A stretch of 64,000 nucleotides of DNA from Atrina japonica (lineage: Eukaryota; Mollusca; Bivalvia; Pterioida; Pinnidae): the NCBI GenBank assembly GCA_030159075.1, contig BROG01000026.1, forward strand, positions 12,501 to 76,500, read 5' to 3'. The notes beneath the pieces are model-generated. The model was not told the DNA's origin. It worked only from the letters and a program-made list of their open reading frames with translations, and searched no databases. The translations under genes were made by a program, and so were the position numbers. Shown in pieces: positions 1 to 11,250 of the stretch; within the stretch, counting starts at the first letter, position 1; the number at the start of each line of letters is the position of its first letter.

Positions 1-1666
1 GTAAAATTAGGTCACAACTATTGTATTGGATATTTAAATTAGACACAAGATTACCCTTAATTGATTCTTATATAACAGTTGGTAATCTTATTTATCAAAA
101 GCATTTTCATTTACCTGTGGAAAGGTGTCTGGCACTTCATCTGTAGGATTTAATCTTCTGGATGGATCTTGTAGAGTAAATTAGCCATTAATTTCTGGGA
201 TTTTGTCATTAGCATCTGACTCGATGGGAATCTGATTCTGACAATATTGGACTTAATTGTGATATTGGATTTAATCATGTGACATTTTGATTTTATTCTA
301 CCATGTTTGTCTGTACCATAAGAAGTGTATTTAAAACAAATTTGAAATATTTTTATAACATGGTAATCAATTTCAACTTCAATTCTATAAACCTGTAATT
401 CGACTGTTGAATACATAGTAGTTTATAATTTGTAATGGTGAGTAATCAACGTCTTGCATTCGGGGAAAATTTGCAAGATAGTGTTTTTGAAATCGTATCA
501 TTGGCAGAATGAACTTTGTGTGGACACAGGTATTTCATAATAGAAATTAGCCTTCATAATGGTAAGATAGACTTTTGTTTTTTACTTTTGAAACCATTGA
601 ATGAATAAGCAGTGGAAATTATACATTTATATACAGTTTGTACATAATACAATATATTATCTAGAACAACAACAGAAAACATATATATATATATACATGT
701 ATGTATATTTTTCACAAGGGACCAAAACAATAAAATATTCATTGTTAAGTGTGAAAGGCAGTTCGACATAAAACAGTATTTTTCTTCACTTATCCTTTAA
801 GTCCAACAAATTGGATTATTTATTTATCCCACCAGCAGATTAGTTCCGGATCTTGATTCATTGTCGGAAAACTCCCATTATCTTTATAAATACATGTACA
901 CTTGCAGTATTTTACACATCTTATAGTTTTTAACGTACGGTAGCTTTTAACTTTAAATTTCTGTGATTAAACAAAAGTCTTCAGCTTCATTTTTGTTGAT
1001 TGTAATTATTTTGCTCAGGTGTGTAAGGAACAAATGAATAATAAAATGATTTCACATCGGATACCTCTCTTACAAAGTGTAATAAAATAAACATCAATAT
1101 ATCGCATTTAGTGCTGTGTGTATGTTCCCATTAAAAATTACCTGTTTTATCCATTAATGCATGATGACATTCCTGGAGAGAATATACCTGTACAGGTGTG
1201 GGAATGTATGTAGTTCTTTCCAATGACAGAACCTGTCATGTTATTGGTTCCTAATAATGAGACATGTGATGGACATTTATAACCGTTTTCTTTTGATCAA
1301 CGCTGTTCTAACAAACAAAAAATGGAAGAAACAACACTTTTTTTATTGCTAGGGGAAATAACATACAAATTTCTTTCAAATTGTTTTATATGGAATATGG
1401 AAACTGATGCAATTTTGTGTGAGCCATCAAGAAGAAAAAAGTCTTAATTCTTGGTATTTTGGTGACTAAAAACATCTCTTATAAACGTGAAAAGCTAAGA
1501 TATGGATTATGTAGAGAAAGTATATAACTATGGAGAGTGTGTATCAAAATAAATTGTCTTCGAAATGTTGAATTTAATCAGATGTTGAAATTGGAGGAAA
1601 AAGATTTCTGTGTATAACTTAATTAATGTTGGTTTTGGATTTATTTGATAACCTTGGGATTTATCA
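1..1666. other. AT-rich noncoding upstream stretch
   Basis: I see no credible exon, RNA gene or transposon here on either strand. There is a short AT run near 681-696. The stretch precedes the first coding exon at 1667 and so could hold its promoter and 5' UTR, but I cannot point to a TATA box or initiator with confidence. Confidence 0.5.
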
Positions 1667-1811
1667 ATGAGAACTTCCACCATGAAGGCCATTTTATCAG
1701 GCATTTCCCATCCCATTAGCTTTGGCAAAATGGGAGGACTGGCTCGACAGCGAAAATTGCTGAGAAGAATACATCGATCACATCCCAACTTTCAAACTAT
1801 CTGTCAGTCAG
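1667..1811 (+). CDS. Candidate 5' coding exon A (alternative first exon)
   Basis: The frame is open from an in-frame TAA just upstream. It offers two in-frame starts, ATG 1667 (MRTST) and ATG 1682 in a better context (A at -3, CCACC before the ATG), so translation may begin at 1682. The peptide has 48 or 43 residues. It begins MKAILSGISHPISFGK, continues with a basic stretch GLARQRKLLRRIHRSHPN, and ends FQTICQS. It then meets a near-perfect donor, CAG|GTAAGT, with the cut after 1811. The exon ends after the first base of a codon (phase 1, G__), as do the exons ending at 34379 and 50142. There is no signal peptide or recognisable domain, and I do not recognise the protein. The basic, compositionally complex coding style differs from the AT-rich surroundings. 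That it is an alternative first exon is inference from donor, Kozak context and phase. Confidence 0.55.
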
Positions 1812-2557
1812 GTAAGTTTTCTTTGACAAATTGCTATTAATGATTCATTTTTATTGTACTAATTAGAGCAAATGCACACCTTTTTTGCAGGTAAAAAATC
1901 TTATCTATTTATGAGGAACTGACTTGAATTTTCATGTGTATATTGCTTACAGGAGAGTCACTAAAGGATGGATTTAGTTATCTGTTGGTTTGTCCCTATA
2001 GTTGATAGCTGTGTTCTCTGTCATTATAACCATGTTTATCACATAACAGAGATTTTGTTTATGTATGAAATTATGCCATGTATTAAGGCCAATATCAGGA
2101 ATATATACATTTACGTTGTACATTGTATATGTATTTATTTCTTCTGTTTTTGTGTGAGTTTCAGTATAATCAAAATAATATATATATGCAAGTCTTTGTA
2201 CAACTAAAGATTTGTATTACACTCGATCATGTTAATAGTGGAACTTTCTAATTTTGGAGGTTAAAAATTGCTTATTCTTCTTCTGAAATTGCTAATTTCT
2301 AGGAAGAAAACACAGAATTATGCATTTATCGATAGATATTTTTATTTTTGTGTCATAGCATATAGAAATTGCCTGATTGGTTGAAACTCAAAATCACCTG
2401 ATTGGTCTGAAGACCTTGCATCATCTGATATAAGGACAGGATTTTCATAAGTTTTGTCTTTTAGATGATACATTATTGTATTTGACCAAAGGGATCGAAT
2501 TTGACATATTTTAAAGCTGTTTTGGTAAAGTTATAACATAAACTAAAATAAAGACCA
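1812..2557. other. Intron-like AT-rich DNA
   Basis: No exon is supported. A pyrimidine-poor acceptor at ~1952 (GCTTACAG) opens a phase-1-compatible frame for 17 codons before a stop, with no donor, so I do not call it. Short repeated words around 2370-2410 (CTGATTGGT twice) are unremarkable. Confidence 0.4.
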
Positions 2558-2664
2558 GGACCCAGTTGCACAACAGTTCATTAAATTTAACGTAAAGTTA
2601 ACCAATGTTAAACCAATGGGCTAACTGTAGATTAATTTTAACTATGTGTTGTGCAACCGGGTCC
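2558..2664. mobile_element. 107-bp MITE with GGACCC terminal inverted repeats
   Basis: The left end GGACCCAGTTGCACAACA is matched by the right end TGTTGTGCAACCGGGTCC, which gives an 18-bp inverted repeat with one mismatch. The interior is also roughly palindromic (ATTAAATTTAACGT facing GATTAATTTTAAC). There is no coding capacity. The compact TIR-only structure is typical of a MITE. I could not define a convincing target-site duplication. Confidence 0.75.
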
Positions 2665-3093
2665 AGAATTCTACATATTCATGAAAATTTTCGATATAAG
2701 ACAAATTGATAATTATTACCATATTTTTTAAATGTAAAATTATCACTACATTGCAAATGATCGTAATGTTGAACTACTCATTAGATTACCGAATATCTGA
2801 AGGACAGTGTTTGTCATTTCAAACCTTTTACCAGTTCCAAGTAAAATAACAGATCATTGATCAAGACCTAGAAAATCAAAACAACATGATTATACAGACG
2901 GCTACAAGATTATCTCCCCTACCAAAGTGACATTTTCTGGTTGGTGTTCATTTTTAGTTCACTTCTACATAATGTGATGCTAATACTATTGCCCCAGCAT
3001 CTGTGTTGGTGTCTGGTTCAAAAGTTTGATTGAGGTCAGGTTTACCTGTTTCTACTGTTCATGCATCAACTAAAACTTATATGACGTTACATT
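2665..3093. other. Noncoding, nothing recognised
   Basis: Low-complexity AT-rich DNA with no supported exon, RNA gene or repeat. Confidence 0.4.
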
Positions 3094-3503
3094 AGTGTAT
3101 AATTACAAGTGTATCATTGCAAATGTATCATTACAAGTGTATCATTACAAGTGTATCTTTACAAGTGTACCTTTACAAGTGTATCATTACAAGCATATCA
3201 TTACAAGTGTATAATTACAAGTGTATCATTACAAGTGTATCTTTACAAGTGTATCATTACAAGTGTATCATTACATGTGTATCATTGCAAGTGTATCATT
3301 ACAAGTGTATAATTACAAGTGTATCTTTACAAGTGTATCATTACTAGTGTATCATTACATGTGTATGATTGCAAGTGTATCATTACAAGTGTATCATTAC
3401 ATGTGTATCATTGCAAGTGTATCATTACAAGTGTATCATTACAAGTGTATCATTACATGTGTATCATTACAAGTGTATCATTACAAGTGTATCATTACAT
3501 GTT
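3094..3503. repeat. 14-bp minisatellite array
   Basis: About 29 tandem copies of a 14-bp unit reading GTGTATCATTACAA, with variants at a few positions (ATC/ATA, TTAC/TTGC, CAAG/CATG). Because 14 is not a multiple of 3, all three forward frames stay open and encode the same 14-residue period, which is why spurious ORFs occur here. Confidence 0.95.
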
Positions 3504-3548
3504 ATGATTCATATGCTATGCTTCAGATACTGGACTAGTTCCGTATTT

Positions 3549-3550
3549 AG

Positions 3551-3585
<35 letters not shown>

Positions 3586-3613
3586 TACATACATGCATGC
3601 ATGCATGCACGCA

Positions 3614-3645
<32 letters not shown>

Positions 3646-3680
3646 CACACACACATACATACATACATACATACATACAG
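3549..3680. repeat. Compound microsatellite
   Basis: Consecutive runs of (TTTA)n, (CATG)n, (GCAC)n, (AC)n and (ATAC)n, changing unit by single-base steps along 130 bp. Serial unit switching suggests successive slippage from point-mutated units. Confidence 0.95.
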
Positions 3681-4039
3681 AAAATTTCAGAATCAAATAT
3701 TTAAACATATAGACTGAAGGTCCTCAACATATTTGACCTAGATGTCACTTGCAGATTACTATTATGTCGGGAGATATTTTTTTCTATATTAAAATGATCT
3801 AGAATTGATTTGACGTTAAAAAAAATGCTGCTGAGTATAACACAAACTACTTTAAGGTTTTGCTGGAAGTTCTGTAACTGCTCACCATTTACTTGCTAAT
3901 GTGTTTTTTCAGGTGGTGGGGGAGGTCATGCATTGTTTCAAGAATAGTTTAAGTATATTTTTTAAATATGTCAAATAAATTTCAAAATAGTATTTGGAAT
4001 CCTATCAAGAATGATATCTTGATAATTGAGATGATTCAA

Positions 4040-4370
4040 TTTTAACCTGAGCTACCTTGACCTTGGACTTGGACCTACTTTTCAAAAAACTTTAACCTGT
4101 GCTATATCTTGGACCTTGACATACTTTTCAAAAACTTTAACCTTGGCTATATCTTTTAAAGCATGAGGGATAGGGCTTTTATATTTCACATATACATTTC
4201 TTATGACCAGAGCCTTCATTTGGTACCTTGATTTTTGACCTAGTGAACTTGACCTTTAACTTTGACCTACTTTTCAAAATGTTTAACTGAAGGAATCAAA
4301 ATGTTACCAGTTCTTTGACCTTAAAACCAGAGAGCTGTGGGTCAAATATCTAGTTCGAAAATTTACACAA
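4040..4370. repeat. Degenerate TTGACCT-rich interspersed repeat
   Basis: Repeated phrases such as CCTTGACCTTGGACTTGGAC and CTACTTTTCAAAA recur three to four times with spacing of about 60-100 bp. It looks like an old internally duplicated interspersed repeat. No coding potential. The family is unnamed by me. Confidence 0.45.
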
Positions 4371-5345
4371 AGCGGTGATCTTTGTTGTCTTCTAACAACT
4401 TGGTTGTGAAGCTTGACGATGCAAATAGATATTATTTTGTGTGTGTTGTCTTGCATCGGCATCATCCGTGGCACTTTGGGTTTCCGTTGAATTTTGCATG
4501 TTACTTTATGTTCATTAAATCTCCAATGAATGTGATAATTTATTTATCATATGATCTGTGTGTTATGCAGCTTCGTAACAGATTACATGAATATTATATA
4601 TGTGACAAATATAATAAAGCCTTGCAGCGATTTGATTGGCTAACACGCAGCAAACTGAAATACTTTTATTCACTACGTATGCAGACTTCATTCATCTGAA
4701 GGTTGGCGATGATGTAACTTGGTGTTTGTGACATCACTTGAACTTGAATGGGGACAATCGAATAAAACATGTGTAGATGATTTTAAAATTTTGTTGTATT
4801 CAAGTCAGCAATTTTGCTAATTTCTACATCTGATAAATTATGCATAGATGTAAATAATGATTTAAAATGTAGGCTATATGTATATATTCAAATATAAGAA
4901 ATATTTACAATATGTTTTGTGCACTTATTTCGGCGCAAGTATTTTACTTATTTGGAACAATTTGATCAACTCGACAGAAAGGAGAATATATATTCTCACC
5001 CCCAGTCATCAGAAAATGCTGTTTATATTGCATATCTTTGAACATATGATAAAAAGAATCCGTCACAAGTTTCGATTCATATCACATTCATGATACTCGT
5101 TATGAATTTTCCATAAAAAATGCTCAGAACTATTCTTGTCCTGCTTAGCCAGTCATATTTCAGGATTAGGCTATGCCAATTTCTTCTATGTTAAGCGTCT
5201 GCGTGCGCTTTGGTTTAGAACATTATATGTGTAAAAAAACACTCACAGAATTTAGGGTCGACACTTAACATAGAAAAAGCTTTGACTGGCCTTAGCTTAA
5301 GTTAAGTTAGATTCTCAGACTTGAGTTATACTGGAGTTGTGATTC
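4371..5345. other. Noncoding, nothing recognised
   Basis: An open frame of 105 codons lies at 4382-4699, but it has no splice signals, domain or codon-like composition, so I treat it as chance. The rest is AT-rich unique-looking DNA. Confidence 0.4.
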
Positions 5346-6275
5346 ATTTATGTGACTCATACATCTGACTCATACATGGGACTTGTACATTTGTCTCATA
5401 CATGTGACATGTACATCTGACTTATACATTTGTCTTATACATGTGACATGTACATCTGACTTGTACATTTGTCTTATACATGTGACATGTATATCTGACT
5501 TGTACATTTGTCTTACATCTGACTTGTACATTTGTCTCATACATGTGACATGTATATCTGACATGTACATTTGTCTTATACATGTGACATGTACATCTGA
5601 CTTATACATTTGTCTTATACATGTGACATGTATATCTGACTTGTACATTTGTCTTACATCTGACTTGTACATTTGTCTCATACATGTGACATGTACATCT
5701 GACTTATACTTTTGTCTTATACATGTGACATGTATATCTGACTTGTACATTTGTCTTATACATGTGACATGTATATCTGACTTGTACATTTGTCTTATAC
5801 ATGTGACATGTATATCTGACTTGTACATTTGTCTTACATCTGACTTGTACATTTGTCTCATACATGTGACATGTATATCTGACTTGTACATTTGTCTTAT
5901 ACATGTGACATGTACATCTGACTTGTACATTTGTCTTATACATCTGACATGTACATGTGACTTTTACATATGACTCACACATGTGACATGTACATGTGAC
6001 TAGTACTTATGACTCACATGTGACATGTATATGTGACTTTTACATATGACTCACACATGTGATATGTACATGTGACTTTTACATATGACTCACACATGTG
6101 ACATGTACATGTGACTTTTACATATGACTCATACATATGACATGTACATGTGACTTTTACATATGACTCACACATATGACATGTACATGTGACTTTTACA
6201 TATGACTCACACATGTGACATGTACATGTGACTTGTACATATGACTCACACATGTGACATGTACATGTGACAAGT
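5346..6275. repeat. 39-bp minisatellite array, two subfamilies
   Basis: From 5346 to about 5955 the 39-bp unit reads around TTGTACATTTGTCTTATACA then TGTGACATGTACATCTGAC, with some shortened copies. From about 5956 to 6275 a second 39-bp subfamily uses TGTGACTTTTACATATGACT then CACACATGTGACATGTACA. The core ACATGTGACATGTACATG is self-complementary in part, so both strands look alike. Because 39 is a multiple of 3, stop-free frames of up to ~196 codons run on both strands. These are artefacts of the period. Confidence 0.95.
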
Positions 6276-6911
6276 ATAGGCACTTTCAAGTTTGTGACAG
6301 TTGTATTCTTGCTGATATTACGTCACAATTCTCAGACCTCGTGATCTACGGCTGTCGTTTGCTGACTCGTAACCTACATAATACTTCGGTTGAAAATTGC
6401 AGTCTAAATAGGATTAACACAATATCCCCAAAATTTATAAAAAGATTTCAGATCCTAACAATCCTTCATTCTTGAAAACTCATCACTGAAATAGATTTTA
6501 AGTGCAATGCATTGGCCCCGAAGATTGCACATGTCTCATTGTAAACAATGATGGTGGTTATATTTAGGCATACTTGATGCTTAAACATATCTCATTAATA
6601 TCATTGTTTGCCCTGAACTTCAGTTACATACATTCCCCCCCCCCCCCCCCCCCCCCCCGTACCGTAAAGTTACGTTGACCTATAAAGTTTTGATTTGGTT
6701 AAATGAAAGGTTTGTGTGGCAAACTACTACATTGTCTATTTCTAGATATTCCAATTTCAATAAAATGTAAAATTTTCAACTCAAAAGGCCCAGGTCCCAT
6801 TTCCAAAACAGAGTGGAAAACCTCTGTTTAAAGTGTCGATTAAGATCCAATCCAGGGATTTACATCTTCAGCTTGTGTGTATGTGTGTAAATTAATACTG
6901 GTGTACATACA

Positions 6912-6943
<32 letters not shown>

Positions 6944-7512
6944 TGTGTAGTGTGTGTATATAAGCTATTTAAGTATTGTTTATATGCAGATGTGTGTGTA
7001 CTGGTATATCATGGCCTTGCTGTATGTAAGAGTTATTTCCCATGTAGCTCAAATAGATGTAACATATGCATTACAAATTATCATAATGATGATTTTATTG
7101 TTAGATTGTATCCAGGAAACATTGACATTTTTATGTGAGAAGACCTTATACATATAATAAAAGCATGGAAGATCTCTCTAATGAGTTTCTGTTTCAATTT
7201 GATACTTGTAAGCATAGTAAAAATACGAGCTTAAATTTGGATAAAAAAGGCATATCGTTTAACCTAGCCTACTTGTCTGATGTAAACAATGAAAAAAAAA
7301 AGCCAACATAATGTGTATCATTACAAACAATGCTTGTATTGGTTTTCATTTGTTTCCTGCTTAAATAGGCCATTGTGAGTTTTAGCAAGATGTGGTTTGT
7401 CATACACAAATGCTCTATGCATTACAAAAAATTCAGATTAATGTCAAGTAAATTTGTAATCTTTTCCTGTCTTTTATTATTTGCTCAGTAACCTTACCCT
7501 GTGTAATTTCTG
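6276..7512. other. Noncoding stretch with poly-C and (GT)n tracts
   Basis: Contains a pure C run at about 6635-6658 and a (GT)n tract at about 6913-6950. Otherwise AT-rich with no supported exon. The pure C run is a likely sequencing and assembly weak point. Confidence 0.6.
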
Positions 7513-7770
7513 GAGCCTCTGTTGCTGAAGGGTTAGAGCATTGTGATGCTTTAAACCATGAAGACCATCTCACCTCATGATAAGGTTGTTTTGAGCCCCA
7601 CTGGGACCAAAGCTAATTTTGTAGGAAAGTTTGTCAGTATATCTGTTGAAGGTTCAGGTGACCTCTTCCTGGATACAGTTTTAATGGGGTTCTCTACTCC
7701 ACCATTAAGAACTGGCTGCCATGTACCGGTACTATATTTAAACTGAAAAAACTGTTGAGTGTTGTTTAAA
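7513..7770 (+). mobile_element. tRNA-derived SINE (family 1), degenerate copy
   Basis: The head resembles a tRNA gene, with GGTTAGAGCATTG as a degraded A-box region and a weak B-box at GGTTGTTTTGAGCCCC. The body has GACCTCTTCCTGGATACAGT and GGGTTCTCTACTCCACCATT. The tail has ACTGAAAAAACTGTTGAGTG. The same body and tail recur at 44296, 55095 and 59957. Confidence 0.75.
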
Positions 7771-9932
7771 TCACAGAGAAAACAAGCTAGAAATATTATG
7801 ACTTCATGTATTGTTTTGGTTCAAATCTTGTGAGGAAAGTTATAGCTCTGCAGCCCTTTTCACAAAAAATCTTAAGATAACTTTTACTCTTAAGAGTAAA
7901 ATTAAGATTGTTATGGTTTTCAAGAAAAATCTTAAGTGAATCTTAAGATAAAAATTTGTCGTAACTTTAAGAGAGCTATCACCCACACTTAAGAGAAATT
8001 TTTACTATTAAGATTTTATCAATATAATCGTAAGTGTCTCCATAGAAAAAAAAAAGATGAATCTGATATGTTGTTTGATATGATTAACAGAATAGCTATT
8101 CGCAGAGAACGTATTTTTTGACAATAAAATGTGAGTAAAGATAGATCGACGAGTCACTAAATATTGACCAGCCGTTAGCTTTTTCCGAGGCACTGCATCG
8201 TGAACTTAGCAGACACAACAAGAGATTTAATTGAAAGGCACACAGAAAAATATCATGCAATTCCTCCCCATATCCTGAGGGCATTTTGTATTTAGTAGGT
8301 TAATAAATCTAGGACTAGATCGATTACGTTGTGTTGAAACTACCGAAGATCTAGGCCACCATACTGTACTGTCCTCGTCACATAATCCGTGAATCAGACA
8401 AATAGCAATGGTTTAGATCTAGAATAGAAATCTAGGCCTATATCGTTGTCATGATAAGATAACACATGCATACCTTTTGTAATCCTTTAATAGATCTACA
8501 ATGATAGATTTAGTCAAGAAAATCAAAATTTGCTAGCCCTGCCACTATTGTTTACATCTGTACCAAATCCTAGCGTTCTTAAAGTCACGCACTCTGATGT
8601 CATGTAACAGGTCGATCCAAGCTGATAATTAGGGGTGTTTCAAATGAAGTCGAGTTTACTAGATCTATCATCATCATTACCAGGAAATATTTAAATTGCA
8701 TCGGCGGATTTAGAGGGATGGTAGGGCTCTCAAAGCTTAGTTAAAAATAAAAAAAAATCCTTGAGACTACTTGGTTGAATTTCTGCTCCGATTTTAATAT
8801 ACATTTAACATTGCACTTTTTTCCTGAATTAGTTATCTTCTTTTGAGAAAGATAATCAATTTGATTTATTAGCGGATTATCAGGCAAAGGCTATATTGCC
8901 GCGTCTGAATGTAGAAAAAGGCGTCTATGGACTTTAAACATTTTTTTTTCTGGAAGCGTAAACCCTGACCCCCTTACGAAATGCGATCCCTATAGTTGAC
9001 AAAATAGGTGTAAAACCTTCAATTTCTCTAGATTCCTAAAAAACCACAGAATTTTCCCGAATCGCTCCGTTCAGCAACAATATCAAGACTTATGCCCCCT
9101 TTAAATTCTCGGTTTAGCTCTGGTGAGATATACATGATATAAAAGTTGTACACGACATTTTTTAAAAAGTAATAATCCCATGTCACCATCGGCACCACTT
9201 TTACAAATTTCCTATATCTGCTAATGCGATGTGATACTTTGAAGGACAAACAGGTCATAATTAAGTGTCTAAAAACTTCAAAACGACCTCACGGGGCTTG
9301 TAAAACTACACCATCTCCAGGGAAGGATACCCTATAGGGCTGTTTGCTGTGAAAATAATCCCTTTGAGATTAACAATTGGACACCGAACTTGTCGTTAGA
9401 TCGAGTCTGGAAGCTTATGAATTCCCAGCCTTATTTTAATTTTCAAAAGTGTGTGACCCATAGTCTCAAATGAAATATTGCTTCACAATTTATTCAAAAA
9501 TTTTAAACCTAAAGCATGCTCACTAAGGCTTGTATTCTATAACAATTTAGTATAATCGTGTATCTAAATGGATATGTAAAATAAATGTAAAAAACAAATT
9601 TTTTATGAAATACAATTAGATCTAAAAATATAAACACACGATATCGTATAAATAATTTACTACTAGGTATTTCACGAAGGAAGTACTGTTTATATTGTAA
9701 ACGATTTTAAATTGATAAATTTAGTAAAGTTCAATGATAAATTTAAAATTTATGAATTTAAAAGTGAACACCTGGCAGTATGAATATCTAAAACGCAAAC
9801 GTGAAGCCTACTCAACACACACATTTAAATTACGAAATAGAATTTAAAATGTTAATACACAAAAACATAGCCTATAAACATATAATTTACTGATGCCGTA
9901 TAGATCCAGATAACATAATACATGTAAAACAC

Positions 9933-10112
9933 AAAAAATACACTAGTATCGTGTAATTTCAAAGGCTGGAGTAAAAAATAAGTAGAGCTTTGTGAAACTT
10001 TATTTAATCATTATTCAAACTTGATTGAATTTCATTTACACCAAAAATATTTGTTTTTTTCTGGATTATATTCAGTGCAAATACATCAACTAAAATACAT
10101 GTGATGCCTAAC
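9933..10112. repeat. 180-bp direct repeat, copy 1 (inside the transposon)
   Basis: Identical to 11732-11911 at 178 of 180 positions by my reading. The differences are AAAATAC versus AAATTAC and GATGCC versus GACGCC near the right end. It begins AAAAAATACACTAGTATCGT and ends GCCTAAC. Confidence 0.9.
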
Positions 10113-10476
10113 CGGAAATATTGTATGCGCATGCGAATCGAAAGTGAAACGTTGTTGCTATACTTACTTTAATCGTAAGAGAAAAACTTAAGATTTTATC
10201 TTACGATTAAATCTTAAAGACATAGTATCTACGATTTCCTCAAATATTTCAATCTCAATTGTTTGGGTCAAATATGTTAGTATTTGGAGATAAAAAACGA
10301 AAAATTGTTGAATTAAAACACATAGAAGTATAGTTTTATTGTATTTCACAACTTTCCACGTTTTTTTTATTTTTTGTCGGACGACAAAAATTCGTTTGCA
10401 AGCCCGCCCATATTCATATAACCTTAGCGTGACCTGTATTTGCGCATGCGCATTTCCATTGTTGATAGTGAAAAGC

Positions 10477-10681
10477 ATGGCGTCCAAAGCAAAAACAAAT
10501 CGTGGCCGACCTGTTAAATTGACAGATTCAGCTAGAAAAAGAAATCGGAAAGAAGTTCTGGCGAAATACAACAAGACCAAGATAAATATTGGAAAGGAGC
10601 ATGATCGATGGATAAGCCCTCAAGGACCGTCTAAATGTAGGATCTCACGCCGAAGTCGCTAAAATCCTGATCGATTGTTAC
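10477..10681 (+). pseudogene. Frameshifted N-terminal exon of a transposon-associated protein
   Basis: ATG 10477 opens a basic peptide starting MASKAKTNRGRPVKLTDSAR, then KRNRKEVLAKYNKTKINIGK and EHDRW. After about residue 48 the natural continuation LKDRLNVGSHAEVAKILID lies in another frame, so one base has been lost or gained near 10617-10622. In the unshifted frame the product ends at 10662. The shifted frame reaches CY followed by a possible donor GTAATT at 10682. I associate this arrangement (basic RGRPVKLTDSARKR segment, RW, then a short helix ending HAEVAKILL) with the N-terminus of many uncharacterised, repetitive invertebrate proteins. That is recollection and not a database hit. It is probably DNA-binding by charge. 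The position inside the TIR element suggests it belongs to the transposon, as a decaying copy. Confidence 0.55.
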
Positions 10682-11202
10682 GTAATTACATTTTTCAAAT
10701 AATTGATGTTTTTAGGTTAAGGAAAATAGCCACAACAGGATTAAATGATAAAAATAAGTTAATTTCATGCAAACCGTTAATGTAAACGATACAATTATGT
10801 ATAAATATTGAATTGTAAATAAATCAACACGTGCTTACCTCAGCATCCATTGATTGATATCGATACGATCTAGGTCATTGCGTGTGCTTCTGGGATTGTT
10901 TCTGTGCATAATTAATGAGTTTGATTCTTACAGACGACGACAACAAATCAGCATTTATCCGTTAATTACGCTAATTATACAAAAAAGTGTCGACGTGGAA
11001 GATCATTATTCAGTCATATCTTCGATATTTCCGCAAAATTGCCGACTAAAAAAAATAACCATTTTCGTAGATACTATGTCTTTAAGAGAAAATTAAATCT
11101 TACGATAGCTTTTATGAAAATGACTTAAGATTTATCTTACGATACTCGTAAGATTTTATCTTAAGAATAATCTTAAGATTTTTTGTGAAAAGGGTTGCTG
11201 GA

Positions 11203-11250
11203 CAGATCGATGGATGGACAGATGGACAGACAGATAGATGGATAGACAGA
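11203..11250. repeat. GACA/GATGGACA microsatellite
   Basis: Short tandem GATGGACAGA-type repeats immediately outside the right terminus of the 7851-11197 transposon. Confidence 0.8.

Larger units (their letters stand above)
7851..11197. mobile_element. ~3.35-kb DNA transposon with terminal inverted repeats
   Basis: The left terminus CAGCCCTTTTCACAAAAAAT is answered at the right by the complement of CAACCCTTTTCACAAAAAAT. The match continues through ATCTTAAGAT, so the TIR is about 27 bp with one mismatch near the tip. Subterminal DNA on both sides is crowded with ATCTTAAG and ATCTTACGA words, as in transposase-binding subterminal arrays. A second inverted pair lies inside: TCTTAAAGACATAGTATC at about 10212-10230 faces its complement at about 11071-11089. 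The element may therefore be nested or internally rearranged. CTG flanks both ends and might be a 3-bp target duplication. A coding exon at 10477 lies inside. On the minus strand an ATG near 10851 reads MDAE and meets a GTAAGC donor at 10836, perhaps the start of a second gene. No transposase catalytic domain is visible, so the superfamily is unresolved (three-base duplication plus two genes would suit PIF/Harbinger). Confidence 0.7.

Noticed and set aside
4382..4699. 105-codon open frame
   Set aside because: No splice signals, domains or coding-like composition. AT-rich chance frame.
5370..5973. Open frames of 186-196 codons on both strands
   Set aside because: They come from the 39-bp tandem period (13 codons). 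Both strands are open at once and the peptides are pure repeats.
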